A stretch of DNA of 64,000 nt from JBGLNJ01 sp034434835 (GTDB lineage Bacteria > Chloroflexota > Anaerolineae > Fen-1058): the NCBI GenBank assembly GCA_034434835.1, contig DAOTXX010000021.1, positions 1 to 64,000 of the forward strand, given 5' to 3'. Shown in pieces: positions 7,629-19,241 of the stretch; within the stretch, counting starts at the first letter, position 1; each line of letters opens with the position of its first letter. Made by a program: the position numbers and the translations under genes. Below the pieces are notes generated by a model. The model saw only the letters and a program-made list of their open reading frames with translations, made no database searches and was not told the origin of the DNA.

Positions 7629-9597
7629 TTTCGATTGTAGATTGCTGATGGCTGATTTTGGATTTGAGAAACGGAATCAGGCCACCGATTTTCAAGATCG
7701 CCTGGACGTTGGGTGGAAACGGCGCAAAGGCGAACGTGCCCGCTGGCAAATGAATCTCGCCATGTTCCAGGTCAATTTCGACCCAATCGCCCGCGTTTGC
7801 AGCGGCGACGGCTGCTGGACAGACAATGGCAGGCAAGCCTTGATTGATGGCATTGCGGTAAAAGATGCGCGCAAAGCTTTCGGCCACGATAGCCGCTACA
7901 CCGTTGTATTTCAAACAGCTCGCAGCCTGCTCGCGCGAACTGCCACAGCCAAAATTGCGCCCGGCCACGATCACATCGCCCGGCTTGACGTTGCGGGCAA
8001 ACGTCGGGTCAAGGTCTTCCATCGCATGCGCCGCGATCTCGTCCGGCTTGCGCAGCGTGTAGGTGTATTTGCCGGGAAAGATCAGGTCGGTGTTCACATT
8101 GTCGCCATATTTCCATACCTGGTTATTGGAGGTTAGAGATTGGAGATCGGGTATTGGGTATTGGGTATTGCGCTCTGCGGCGGGTGATTTGCGACTTGCG
8201 TCATACGACTTGGGTTTTTGATTGAGGATTGAATGTTGCGCATGGGATTCACGCACCGCAATCCGCAATCCGAAATCCGAAATCAATTCAGCAGGATGTA
8301 TAATGCGTCCAGCAACCGCGCTGGCGGCAACAACGGCAGGAGAGGCAAGATAAATCTCCGCGTCGGGCTGACCCATGCGTCCTTTGAAATTGCGATTGGC
8401 GGTCGAGATGACCACTTCACCGGCGGCCGGGATGCCCAGGTGATTACCCATACACGGCCCGCAGCCCGGCACACCGATCACCGCGCCCGCTTCGATCAAC
8501 GTTGACAGCACGCCGCGCTGCATCGCCTGCCCATAAACCTGGCTCGAGGCCGGGATGACGAGCAGCCGCGTGCCCGGATGGACGCGCCGCCCGCGCAAGA
8601 CCTCGGCCGCTGCTGCCAAGTCCTCCAAGCGACCGTTCGTACATGTGCCAATGAACGCCATATCCACGCGCTGACCAGCCACCTCCGAAAGTGGCCTGAC
8701 ATTGTCCACGTCCGGCGGGCACGCGACGAGCGGTTCGATCTGATCGAGATTCAACTGGTACTCGGCCTGGTAGCTCGCATCGGAGTCGGGGTAGAGAGCA
8801 AGATTCTGGATTGCTGATTGCTGATTGCTGATTGCTGATTCTGGTCTCTGACCTCCGACTTCCGACCTCTGAACCAGCCACTCAAACACTGCCTCATCCG
8901 GCGCGAGATAGCAATTCTTGACCCCAAATTCCGCCATCATGTTCGGGATGACCATGCGGCTTTCGAGCGACAGGGTCGCCAGGCCGGGGCCATTGAATTC
9001 GAGCGAGGCGTACAGGCCACCGTCCGCGCCGAGCTGTCCGATGAGGTAGAGGCACAGGTCTTTGGACGTGACGCCGGGCAAGAGTGAACCTGTCAGCGTG
9101 ACGCGGACCGCTTCCGGGACGCGCTGCCACAGGCGGTCCGTCGCCCACAGCGCAGCGACCTCGCTCCGGCCCACCCCGGCGCCGAACGCGCCCAGCCAGC
9201 CGTAATGCGTCGTGTGACTATCCGCACCCAAGATGACCTGACCGGGCAGGATCAGCGCCTCTTCCGAAATCACCTGATGGCAGATGCCGCGCCCGACCTC
9301 GAAAAAATAACGGACACCTTGCTCGCGAACGAACGCGCGCGTCTCGGCGTGATTTTGCGCATGTTGAGGCGTGGGCGGCGGCGCAGCGTGATCGAGTGTG
9401 ATCACGAGCTTATCCGGGGCGACCACCTTGTGCGCGCCGAGTTCCCGAAAGATTTGCGCGATAGCCGCCGTGTTATCGTGCGAAAGGATGCGATCGGGTG
9501 TGACCTCGACAATCTCTCCCGCACGCACTTGGGCAAGCCCAGCCGCACGGGCCAATACTTTTTCCGCAAACGTCCTTCGATGGCTGATGGTAAACAC
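7588..9597 (-). CDS. Homoaconitase, large and small subunits fused, with repeat-encoded linkers
   Basis: 669 residues. It isomerises homocitrate to homoisocitrate through a 4Fe-4S cluster. The large-subunit part (about residues 1-425) has GADSHTTHYG, IGTCTNGR and the cluster motif GCGPCMG. The small-subunit part (about 485-640) has DNVNTDLIFPGKY and GRNFGCGSSREQA. In Thermus and archaea these are usually two proteins. Three segments have no counterpart in the family and are translated from heptad repeats: SAISNQQSAIQN inside the large part (about 8800-8850), the ~60-residue linker (about 8120-8290) and the C-terminal tail KSKISHQQSTIENEND. GTG start. It overlaps the next gene by 41 nt. Confidence 0.85.
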   Translation of the reverse strand: MFTISHRRTFAEKVLARAAGLAQVRAGEIVEVTPDRILSHDNTAAIAQIFRELGAHKVVAPDKLVITLDHAAPPPTPQHAQNHAETRAFVREQGVRYFFEVGRGICHQVISEEALILPGQVILGADSHTTHYGWLGAFGAGVGRSEVAALWATDRLWQRVPEAVRVTLTGSLLPGVTSKDLCLYLIGQLGADGGLYASLEFNGPGLATLSLESRMVIPNMMAEFGVKNCYLAPDEAVFEWLVQRSEVGGQRPESAISNQQSAIQNLALYPDSDASYQAEYQLNLDQIEPLVACPPDVDNVRPLSEVAGQRVDMAFIGTCTNGRLEDLAAAAEVLRGRRVHPGTRLLVIPASSQVYGQAMQRGVLSTLIEAGAVIGVPGCGPCMGNHLGIPAAGEVVISTANRNFKGRMGQPDAEIYLASPAVVAASAVAGRIIHPAELISDFGLRIAVRESHAQHSILNQKPKSYDASRKSPAAERNTQYPIPDLQSLTSNNQVWKYGDNVNTDLIFPGKYTYTLRKPDEIAAHAMEDLDPTFARNVKPGDVIVAGRNFGCGSSREQAASCLKYNGVAAIVAESFARIFYRNAINQGLPAIVCPAAVAAANAGDWVEIDLEHGEIHLPAGTFAFAPFPPNVQAILKIGGLIPFLKSKISHQQSTIENENDLSHPRRWHW
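8120..8290. repeat. Heptad repeats forming the homoaconitase linker
   Basis: Contains GGGTATT in tandem at about 8155-8170 and GATT-based heptads on both sides, with remnants such as AATCCGA repeated around 8260-8285. The same types of array fill intergenic gaps elsewhere in this operon. Here the array is open in frame and joins the two subunit domains. Confidence 0.7.
8795..8875. repeat. In-gene heptad array (GATTGCT and ACCTCCG types)
   Basis: Four GATTGCT units are followed without loss of phase by GTCTCTG, ACCTCCG, ACTTCCG and ACCTCTG, about eleven 7-nt units in all. The array lies inside the large-subunit domain of homoaconitase and stays open in frame, giving a polar insertion rich in Ser, Asn and Gln. 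Confidence 0.8.
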
Positions 9598-9599
9598 TC

Positions 9600-9680
9600 C
9601 TTCTCAGATTGCTGATCAGGTCACGTGGGCAACACGTCCCAATCCAAAATCAGCGATCCAAAATCTACAATCTTCAATCC
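9600..9680. repeat. Intergenic heptad array (AATC types)
   Basis: Degenerate 7-nt units such as AATCAGC, AATCTAC and AATCCAA fill the gap between homocitrate synthase and homoaconitase. They end over the stop codon of homocitrate synthase. Confidence 0.65.
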
Positions 9681-10942
9681 AACCGCTGCACAATACGGCG
9701 GCGCGCGTCTTCGGGCAACAAGAGCTTGGACAGGCGAAATTCATCCGTCGCAATGTGCAGCAGCAGCTCGGCCGGCGATTGACCGTTGATCGAATAAACC
9801 CGATCCTTGAAGCGCGCCGTGATCGCGCGCGCCGTGGCTTCGTCCAGTTGGAAATAGTGAATCTCGTGCAAAAAGTAATGGATGACGTTCCAACCCGAAA
9901 GCGGCCCCAGCAAGATGTCGCGCTCGCTCACGCCAAACAGATCGAGCGGGTGCGCTTCATAGGTGCTCGCATCGTTGAGAATCGCGCCGGCATGGACGCC
10001 GGCTGTGTGCGTGCGATTCGTCAGGCAGACTGGCTCCTTGGGCGGCACCAGCATCTTGAGCTTGTCCGCCGCCAGCACATTGATCGGATACGAGCCGCGC
10101 AGGTGATAGCCTTCGAGGTGATCGTAATGGCCGTCAATGAATAGATTGAACAGCAGCGCCGTCAGCGACGTAATGCCCGACCGCTCGCCGATGCCGAGCA
10201 AGGTCGTGTTGACGTACGGCACGCCACAGCGCACAGCTTCCATCGCGTTCATCACGGCCATGCCGCGGTCGTCGTGAAAGTGAGCCTCCAGCGGTGTGTT
10301 GGGGTAACGCTCGCGCAGGGCCTGCACGCGCAGAGCCACCTGAGCCGGCGTCGCCACGCCAACTGTGTCTGGCATCCCCAACCGATCCACCAGCTCGGCC
10401 ACCGGATCGTACACACGATACAGATCGTCCAATCGCGTGCGAAAGGCATCTTCGCCGCTAAAGCGCAAAATCAAGTACGGGTGATTGCGTCGCAAATCTT
10501 CCAACAGGCCGCGCGTCTGGGTCACAATTTCATCCACGTCTTTGCCGTGATTGAACGCGCGCGATTGCGGCGAGGTGCCCATGTACATATTGAGGCCATC
10601 GAATCCGGCGGCGATGGCCGCCTCCACATCGCGCGGGTGAGCGCGCACGTGCGCCAGCAAAAAGGTATAGCCTTTTTGCGTGATCAGGCTGTCGCGCTCG
10701 GCCTTGAGCGCCTGAAAATCTTCGGCCTCTTGCGCACTAACCACAGGAGCAAATGTCTCGACGAACTTGACGCCGTACAAAATCAGCGCGCGCAAAAGCT
10801 CGACCTTGTCGGTCTGGGTGAAAAAGTACTTGTGATGGTCGTGCAGCAGCGACGTTTGCTGGCCCTCGCGCAGTGTCGTGTCTAAAACTTCGAGAGGGCG
10901 AGGATGATACTCTCGAAAACGGTCAACAGGTTCAGTGCCCAT
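9674..10942 (-). CDS. Homocitrate synthase
   Basis: 422 residues from the ATG at 10942, which has AGGATGAGG about 10 nt upstream (an in-frame TTG lies 9 nt earlier). It condenses acetyl-CoA with 2-oxoglutarate, the committed first step of lysine synthesis through alpha-aminoadipate. The DRE-TIM metallolyase fold shows DTTLREGQQTS near residue 21, the metal ligands HFHDDRG near 210 and NRTHTAGVHAG near 295. The family also holds isopropylmalate and citramalate synthases; neighbours favour homocitrate. It is 422 residues, somewhat longer than the ~380 of Thermus homocitrate synthase. Confidence 0.85.
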   Translation of the reverse strand: MGTEPVDRFREYHPRPLEVLDTTLREGQQTSLLHDHHKYFFTQTDKVELLRALILYGVKFVETFAPVVSAQEAEDFQALKAERDSLITQKGYTFLLAHVRAHPRDVEAAIAAGFDGLNMYMGTSPQSRAFNHGKDVDEIVTQTRGLLEDLRRNHPYLILRFSGEDAFRTRLDDLYRVYDPVAELVDRLGMPDTVGVATPAQVALRVQALRERYPNTPLEAHFHDDRGMAVMNAMEAVRCGVPYVNTTLLGIGERSGITSLTALLFNLFIDGHYDHLEGYHLRGSYPINVLAADKLKMLVPPKEPVCLTNRTHTAGVHAGAILNDASTYEAHPLDLFGVSERDILLGPLSGWNVIHYFLHEIHYFQLDEATARAITARFKDRVYSINGQSPAELLLHIATDEFRLSKLLLPEDARRRIVQRLD

Positions 10943-11031
10943 GGTCAACAAGCCTCATCCTTGACCTTCCTCCAACTCCCCCCGCTTCGCAGGGGGAGAG
11001 CATGCGGGGGAGGGATGCTCTGAAAAATAGA

Positions 11032-12201
11032 TCAAATTTCCAATACCGGCTCGGCCAGGACCTGGGCCAGCGTCGTGACCACATCATCCAATTGCTCGCG
11101 GGTGATGACCAGCGGCGGCAGGAAACGGATGACATTCATGCCCGCTGGAAGCGCCAGCACGCCGTGCTCCATCAACGCTTGCAAGAACGGCGCCGATTTC
11201 TTCTTCAGCTCCACGCCCACCAGCAGCCCCAGCCCGCGCACCTCGCGGATGAGCGGCGAATTGATCTCTTGCAGCCGCTCTTGGAAATACGCGCCGTTTT
11301 CGGCGGCGCGCGCGGGCAGGTCGAGGCGCTCCATCTCGTCCAGCGCCGCCAGCGACGCTGCGCACGCGAGCGGGTTGCCGCCGAACGTCGAACCGTGAAT
11401 GTGGCCGGGCAGCACGCCCAACCGCTCGCCGATGAGCGTCGCGCCCATCGGCACGCCGCCGGCGATGGATTTGGCCAGGCACACCAAGTCGGGATGCAGA
11501 TCGTAATGCTGAAACGCAAACATCTTGCCGGTGCGACCAAAGCCAGTTTGCACTTCGTCCAAGATCAGCAGCGCGCCTCGCTCGCGGCAAAGCTGCTCTG
11601 CGCCGCGCAGATATTCCGCCGAGCCGGGATACACGCCGCCTTCGCCCTGCACCACTTCGAGCAACACGGCCGCAGTGCTTTCGGTGATGGCCTGCTTCAA
11701 AGCCTCCAGGTTATTGTACGGCACGTGGCGAAAGCCCGGCACCAGCGGCTCGAACGGCTCACGATAGGCCTTGTTCCACGTAGCGGAAAGCGAGCCGAAC
11801 GTGCGCCCGTGAAAGCCACGCATGGCCGCGACGATCTCGACGCGGTGCGTGGACGCGCGAGCGAACTTGATCGCCGCTTCGACCGCTTCGGTCCCTGAGT
11901 TGCACAGATATACGCGCGGCATTCCCGTCAACTGGCACAAGCGAGCCATGAGCGCCGCGCGCTTGTCGTTAGGAAAAATCTCGGTCAACGAAACAAGCTG
12001 TCTGGCCTGTTCGGCAATCGCTGCGGCGACAGCGGGATTCGCGTGACCCAGATTAGCCGCGCCCTGCCCGCCTACGCAATCAATGTACTGGCGACCCTGA
12101 TCGTCCCACAACCACGCGCCTTCGCCGCGCACCATGACCACGCTGCGCTTGTGGTACACGCCCGAAGTGTGTTGGCTTTCGAGGGTGATGGTGTCTGTCA
12201 T
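11032..12201 (-). CDS. lysJ: [LysW]-aminoadipate semialdehyde aminotransferase
   Basis: 389 residues from the ATG at 12201 (GGAAG 5 nt upstream; an in-frame ATG 12 nt earlier has no such site). A class III PLP aminotransferase that converts LysW-bound aminoadipate semialdehyde to LysW-bound lysine. Seen: CNSGTEAVEAAIKFAR, GFHGRTFGSLSAT, the PLP-binding aspartate in LLILDEVQTGFGRTG and the Schiff-base Lys in CLAKSIAGGVPMGA. It resembles acetylornithine aminotransferase ArgD, and LysJ can serve both pathways. The operon context makes LysJ the better name. Confidence 0.85.
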   Translation of the reverse strand: MTDTITLESQHTSGVYHKRSVVMVRGEGAWLWDDQGRQYIDCVGGQGAANLGHANPAVAAAIAEQARQLVSLTEIFPNDKRAALMARLCQLTGMPRVYLCNSGTEAVEAAIKFARASTHRVEIVAAMRGFHGRTFGSLSATWNKAYREPFEPLVPGFRHVPYNNLEALKQAITESTAAVLLEVVQGEGGVYPGSAEYLRGAEQLCRERGALLILDEVQTGFGRTGKMFAFQHYDLHPDLVCLAKSIAGGVPMGATLIGERLGVLPGHIHGSTFGGNPLACAASLAALDEMERLDLPARAAENGAYFQERLQEINSPLIREVRGLGLLVGVELKKKSAPFLQALMEHGVLALPAGMNVIRFLPPLVITREQLDDVVTTLAQVLAEPVLEI

Positions 12202-12203
12202 AG

Positions 12204-12265
12204 AATCTTCCATTTTTGATTGTAGATTGAGATGTGATGGTCAATCAGCAATCAGCAATCTACAA

Positions 12266-12272
<7 letters not shown>
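12204..12272. repeat. Intergenic heptad array (GATTGTA / AATCAGC)
   Basis: Heptads of both orientations (GATTGTA GATTGAG, then AATCAGC AATCAGC AATCTAC AATCAGC) fill the carB-lysJ gap and supply the last codons and stop of carB. Confidence 0.7.
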
Positions 12273-15514
<3,242 letters not shown>

Positions 15515-15575
15515 TTCTGATTTCTGATTTTAGATTGTTGATTGCTAATCTCCAATCAGCAATCTACAATCCTCT
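15515..15575. repeat. Intergenic heptad array between carA and carB
   Basis: Units such as GATTTTA, GATTGTT and GATTGCT, then the inverse AATCAGC, AATCTAC, fill the gap. The 3' end of carA (ERIVDC and stop) is translated from the array. Confidence 0.7.
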
Positions 15576-16668
15576 CGAAGAATGACGCAAAAACACCGTG
15601 CGCATCGTGTGGGCCGGGGCTGGCTTCGGGATGGAACTGTACGCCGAACACGGGTCGGTCGCGTAGCGCCAGGCCTTCGACCGAGCCATCGTTCAGGCTG
15701 ACGTGCGTGATCTCGACGTTGCCGGGCAGCGTGTCCGCGTCCACGATATAGTTGTGATTCTGCGCTGTGATCCAGGCCCGGCCGCTCCGCAAATCCTTGA
15801 CCGGGTGATTGCCGCCGTGATGCCCGAACTTGAGCTTGCGTGTGCGCCCGCCCAACGCCAGGCCGATCAACTGGTGGCCCAGGCAGATGCCCAGCATCGG
15901 CACGCCGCTTTCGAGCAACCGGCGCGTCGTCTCGATCGCATAGGGCACGCCCTCCGGGTCGCCGGGGCCGTTGGACAGCAAGACGCCATCAGGCCTCAGC
16001 GCCAGGGCCTGCTCGGCGCACGCCGTCGCCGGCAGCACCACCACAGAAGCGCCGCGCGCCGCAAGATGCCGAAGGATATTGAGCTTGACGCCAAAATCGT
16101 ACACGACGATGTGCAGACCCGAAGGGTTGGGGAAACCCTTTGGGTCTTGCTCCTCCATCCAGGTGTACGGCTCGCAGCACGTGACCTGCTGCACCATGTC
16201 TTGCCCTCCCAGGCCGGGCCAGGCGCGCGCCATGTCGCCAAGTTTTTCAGCAGACGTGCCCTGCGTGGAAAGCGCGGCGCGCAGCGTGCCGCCCTCGCGC
16301 AGTTTGCGCGTCAAAAAGCGTGTGTCCACTTCGCTGATGCCGGGCACGCCGTGCTCGGCCAGCCAATCGGGAAGCGTCCGCGTCGCGCGCCAGTTGGAGA
16401 CGATCGGGCTGAGCGAGCGGATCACGACCGCCGAAACTTGCGGAATCTGCGATTCGTCATCCTGCGCGTTGATGCCCACGTTGCCAATGTGCGAGGCCGT
16501 GAACAACACGCCCTGCCCACGATACGATGGGTCGGTGAGAATCTCCTGATAGCCGGTCATGCTGGTGTTGAACACCAACTCAAAGACCGCGTCGGCCATC
16601 GCGCCGAACGCCTGACCGCGCAAGACCGTTCCATCTTCCAGAACCAGAGTGGCTTCCGACGACGCCAT
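15556..16668 (-). CDS. carA: Carbamoyl-phosphate synthase, small (glutamine amidotransferase) subunit
   Basis: 370 residues from the ATG at 16668, with AGGA 8 nt upstream. It hydrolyses glutamine and channels ammonia to CarB. The N-terminal small-subunit domain (LVLEDGTVLRGQAFGA, NTSMTGYQEILTDPSY) is followed by a class I amidotransferase domain with the nucleophile Cys in GICLGHQLIGLA and the His/Glu pair in VQFHPEASPGP. A second frame-open start at 16731 would add residues translated from a heptad repeat and is less likely. The last residues ERIVDC come from a repeat array. Confidence 0.95.
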   Translation of the reverse strand: MASSEATLVLEDGTVLRGQAFGAMADAVFELVFNTSMTGYQEILTDPSYRGQGVLFTASHIGNVGINAQDDESQIPQVSAVVIRSLSPIVSNWRATRTLPDWLAEHGVPGISEVDTRFLTRKLREGGTLRAALSTQGTSAEKLGDMARAWPGLGGQDMVQQVTCCEPYTWMEEQDPKGFPNPSGLHIVVYDFGVKLNILRHLAARGASVVVLPATACAEQALALRPDGVLLSNGPGDPEGVPYAIETTRRLLESGVPMLGICLGHQLIGLALGGRTRKLKFGHHGGNHPVKDLRSGRAWITAQNHNYIVDADTLPGNVEITHVSLNDGSVEGLALRDRPVFGVQFHPEASPGPHDAHGVFASFFERIVDC

Positions 16669-16888
16669 AGCATCATCCTGTTTTGGATTGCAGATTTTAG
16701 ATTGCCGATTGTTCGCGCCCCTACAGGGCACTGCTCAGAAACTTGCTGGCGTGGGCGAAGGCACTACCTTCGCCCTACCCGAGTGTCCGCCCGCCGATGA
16801 ACCCTTCGCTTCGCTCAGGGCAGGCTCGGCGGGCTACACAGCGACGCTGGCTGAAGCCAGCTTGGTCCGATTCATCGGGCGCGGCTCT
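16669..16888. repeat. Non-coding gap with dispersed repeats between lysZ and carA
   Basis: About 220 nt with no gene. It holds a GATT heptad array (16682-16712), the phrase CTCAGAAACTTG followed further on by GTCCGCCCGCCGA (also present near 33692-33730), and the hairpin CTGGCTGAAGCCAG. The gap inside an otherwise tight operon is made of repeat material that seems to have accumulated there. Confidence 0.6.
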
Positions 16889-17737
16889 TTAATCTGAGAT
16901 TACGGTGCCGTGGCCGGCCAACGCGCGCTGCACCGGCTCGGCCACCCGTCCATCGGCAAAAATCACCCGCCGGACGCCATGATCGAGCGCCTCACTTGCG
17001 CCCAAGACTTTTTTCTTCATCCGGCCTTCGGCAAAACCAAGCGAAGCCTCCAATCCGGAGCGTTCGAGGTGCGGGATGAGCGTGCTTTCGTCGGGAAAGT
17101 TGCGCATGAGGCCGGGCACATTGGTCAGCAGAATCAGGCTCTCGGCCTTGAGCGCGCCCGCGATCATCGCCGCCGCGCGGTCGGCGTCTACGTTGAGTGC
17201 CACGCCTTCCGGCGAGATCGCCAGCGGCGCGATGACGGGCGTATAGCCCGCAGCCAGCAACACCTGAAGCAGCTCAGTGTTGACCGTCTGGATCGTGCCG
17301 GTGTGATCGTCATGAAGCATCTTGACCTTGCCGTTCTCGACGGCGCGGATCGCCTCCTTGCGTCTGGCGATCATCAACCGGCCATCCACGCCCGAAAGCC
17401 CTAGCGCGTTCACGCCACGGCGTTGAAGCGCCTCGACCAGCAGCGTGTTGATCTTGCCCGCTGTCACCATCGCAAAAATTTCGAGCGTCGCGCGGTCGGT
17501 GTAACGACTGGTGTAGCCCGAAGGCGAGGTGACAAACTTGGGCGGATGCCCCAACTGCTCCGAGAGCTTGTTCGTTTCGTCCGAGCCGCCATGAACCAGC
17601 ACGACTCGCTGGCCCTGTTGCACAAGATGCGCCACATCGCCCAAGATCGCCTCCAGGTTTACACCCGCCGCGCCGCCCATTTTCACGACAATTGTTGATT
17701 GTTGATTGCTGATTGCTGATCGGTCTCCAGGTTGCAT
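16889..17737 (-). CDS. lysZ: [LysW]-aminoadipate (or glutamate) kinase
   Basis: 282 residues. An amino-acid kinase related to ArgB that phosphorylates the side-chain carboxylate of LysW-bound aminoadipate. Family motifs: VVKMGGAAG (phosphate-binding Lys), VLVHGGSDETN, and the C-terminal ALNVDADRAAAMIAGAL, then LILLTNVPGLM. Relatives begin almost at VVK. Here the ATG at 17737 adds MQPGDRSAISNQQST, translated from GATTGCT-type heptads. The ribosome site GGAAG for this start sits in the end of the four-helix-bundle gene, so the repeat-coded N-terminus is probably real. It may act on both lysine and ornithine precursors. Confidence 0.85.
   Translation of the reverse strand: MQPGDRSAISNQQSTIVVKMGGAAGVNLEAILGDVAHLVQQGQRVVLVHGGSDETNKLSEQLGHPPKFVTSPSGYTSRYTDRATLEIFAMVTAGKINTLLVEALQRRGVNALGLSGVDGRLMIARRKEAIRAVENGKVKMLHDDHTGTIQTVNTELLQVLLAAGYTPVIAPLAISPEGVALNVDADRAAAMIAGALKAESLILLTNVPGLMRNFPDESTLIPHLERSGLEASLGFAEGRMKKKVLGASEALDHGVRRVIFADGRVAEPVQRALAGHGTVISD
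17686..17722. repeat. Heptad array encoding the LysZ N-terminus
   Basis: Tandem GATTGTT GATTGCT GATTGCT GATCGGT on the + strand. Read on the - strand it gives the SAISNQQST segment at the start of LysZ. Confidence 0.75.
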
Positions 17738-17743
17738 GACAAC

Positions 17744-18106
17744 TCACTTCCGATAGAGATGAGAACGAGCAGTTTTGACCGAGGCCGTGAGAATGGCAAC
17801 CAACTCGTCGGCTTCTTTCATCAAATCTGCGAGGTGCTTCTCGGAGACGATCCCTGCCTCGATAAGCATTTCCATCCAGTGGAGCGATTCGTCGGCTTCC
17901 TCGATTGCAATGCCGACTTTGGAGATAAAATCCGCCTTTGAGCGCCCACGACAAGCAGAGCGATAATTCGCCCCAACGGATGTCCCGGCGCGCAGCAATT
18001 GGTTCCCGATCACGTTCGCCGTCCGCGTTGAAGGCAGAGCCTCCACCAGGCGGATAACTCGCAAGCCAAACTGCTTGGTACGGCGCTTGAGCTCTTCAGC
18101 GTCCAT
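17744..18106 (-). CDS. Four-helix-bundle protein (S23/IVP family)
   Basis: 120 residues from the ATG at 18106, which has GGAGGAA 5 nt upstream. The family was first seen as an intervening sequence in 23S rRNA genes and has no established enzymatic role. Seen: TKQFGLRVIRLVEALP, then GNQLLRAGTSVGANYR and a Glu-rich helix EEADESLHWMEML, the typical pattern. It stands alone between lysY and lysZ, flanked by heptad arrays, and carries the lysZ ribosome site in its last codons. That suggests a later insertion that became translationally coupled. Confidence 0.85.
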   Translation of the reverse strand: MDAEELKRRTKQFGLRVIRLVEALPSTRTANVIGNQLLRAGTSVGANYRSACRGRSKADFISKVGIAIEEADESLHWMEMLIEAGIVSEKHLADLMKEADELVAILTASVKTARSHLYRK

Positions 18107-18117
18107 TGTTTCCTCCA

Positions 18118-18206
18118 TTGTTGATTGCTGATTTTAGATTGTAGATTGCTGATTGGAACTGCGTTCGGGTTTCCAATCAGCAATCAGCAATCTAAAATCA
18201 GAAATT
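18118..18206. repeat. Heptad arrays in inverted orientation
   Basis: GATTGCT GATTTTA GATTGTA GATTGCT GATTGGA (18123-18157), then, after a short loop, AATCAGC AATCAGC AATCTAA AATCAGA in the opposite sense (18176-18205). The two halves can pair as a long hairpin between lysY and the four-helix-bundle gene. Confidence 0.8.
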
Positions 18207-19241
18207 CTAAATCGGGTGCAACCCGGAGAACTCTAGCCCCATCGTTTCCTCCAACCCGAACATCACATTCATCGCCTGGACGGCCGAGCCGGATGCGCCT
18301 TTCATCAAATTGTCAATCGCCGCCAGCGCGACGATGCGGCCCGCGTCCGGGTCCAGCTCAAAGCCCACATCCACGTAATTGGTCCCGGCCAGGATCTTGG
18401 GATCGGGGACGCGATACACGCCGCCCTTGTCCTTGACGATGCGGACGAACGGCTCGGCGTTGGCCCACGCGCGGTACACGCGCCAGAGGTCCTTGTCGGT
18501 CACGCCCGGTCGGGCAAAGACGTGCGCCGCCGCCAGCGCGCCGCGGATCGTATCCACCGACGTGATCGTGAGGTGTACATTCGTCAGGCCAAGCTCCTGG
18601 ATGATCTCGGCCGTGTGACGATGACCGGTGGGGGCGTAGGTGCGGATCACCCCGGCGCGCTCCGGGTGATGCGAGCCAGCGTTCGGGGAGGCGCCCGCCT
18701 CCGACGAGCCAACCTTGACCTCGACAATGATCGGGCGTGATACGTCAATCAGGTCAGCCTGCTTGAGCGGCAACAGCGCCATGTTTGCAGCCGTCGCATT
18801 GCAGCCCACGCCGCTGATGTACGACGCTGTTTTCATCTCTTCTCGATGCAGTTCGGGCAGGCCGTACACAAACCTGGACAGCCACTGCGGCGCTGCGTGA
18901 TCCGAGCCGTACCATTTTTTGTAGAACGCCGCATCGCGCAACCTAAAGTCCGCCGACAGGTCAATCACCTTGGGGGCCAGCGATGCATAACGCTCGATCT
19001 CTTTCTGCGCTTCGCCATGCGGCAGCGCGAGAAATAGCACATCGCACGGCTGAAGTGCCTGGCGCGAGACGAATTTGAGGGTCGTGCGCTTGCGAAGATT
19101 CGGATGGAGCGAATAGACGTACTCGCCCAGGTGATGCTCGGACGTAACCTGCGTCAGCTCGACCTGTGGATGGCCGAGCAGCAGGCGCAGCAGCTCGCCG
19201 CCCGTATAGCCCGACGCGCCGACAATGACTGCCCGGATCAT
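18207..19241 (-). CDS. lysY: [LysW]-aminoadipate 6-phosphate reductase
   Basis: 344 residues. An ArgC-type NADPH-dependent reductase that turns LysW-aminoadipyl phosphate into the semialdehyde. The Rossmann motif VIVGASGYTGGELLRLLLGHP is at the N-terminus and the catalytic Cys lies in SGVGCNATAANMALLPL near residue 150. The ending LEFSGLHPI is close to the usual end of this family. It overlaps lysX by 4 nt (ATGA), so the two are translationally coupled. ArgC itself is the alternative; adjacency to lysX and lysW settles the choice. Confidence 0.88.
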   Translation of the reverse strand: MIRAVIVGASGYTGGELLRLLLGHPQVELTQVTSEHHLGEYVYSLHPNLRKRTTLKFVSRQALQPCDVLFLALPHGEAQKEIERYASLAPKVIDLSADFRLRDAAFYKKWYGSDHAAPQWLSRFVYGLPELHREEMKTASYISGVGCNATAANMALLPLKQADLIDVSRPIIVEVKVGSSEAGASPNAGSHHPERAGVIRTYAPTGHRHTAEIIQELGLTNVHLTITSVDTIRGALAAAHVFARPGVTDKDLWRVYRAWANAEPFVRIVKDKGGVYRVPDPKILAGTNYVDVGFELDPDAGRIVALAAIDNLMKGASGSAVQAMNVMFGLEETMGLEFSGLHPI

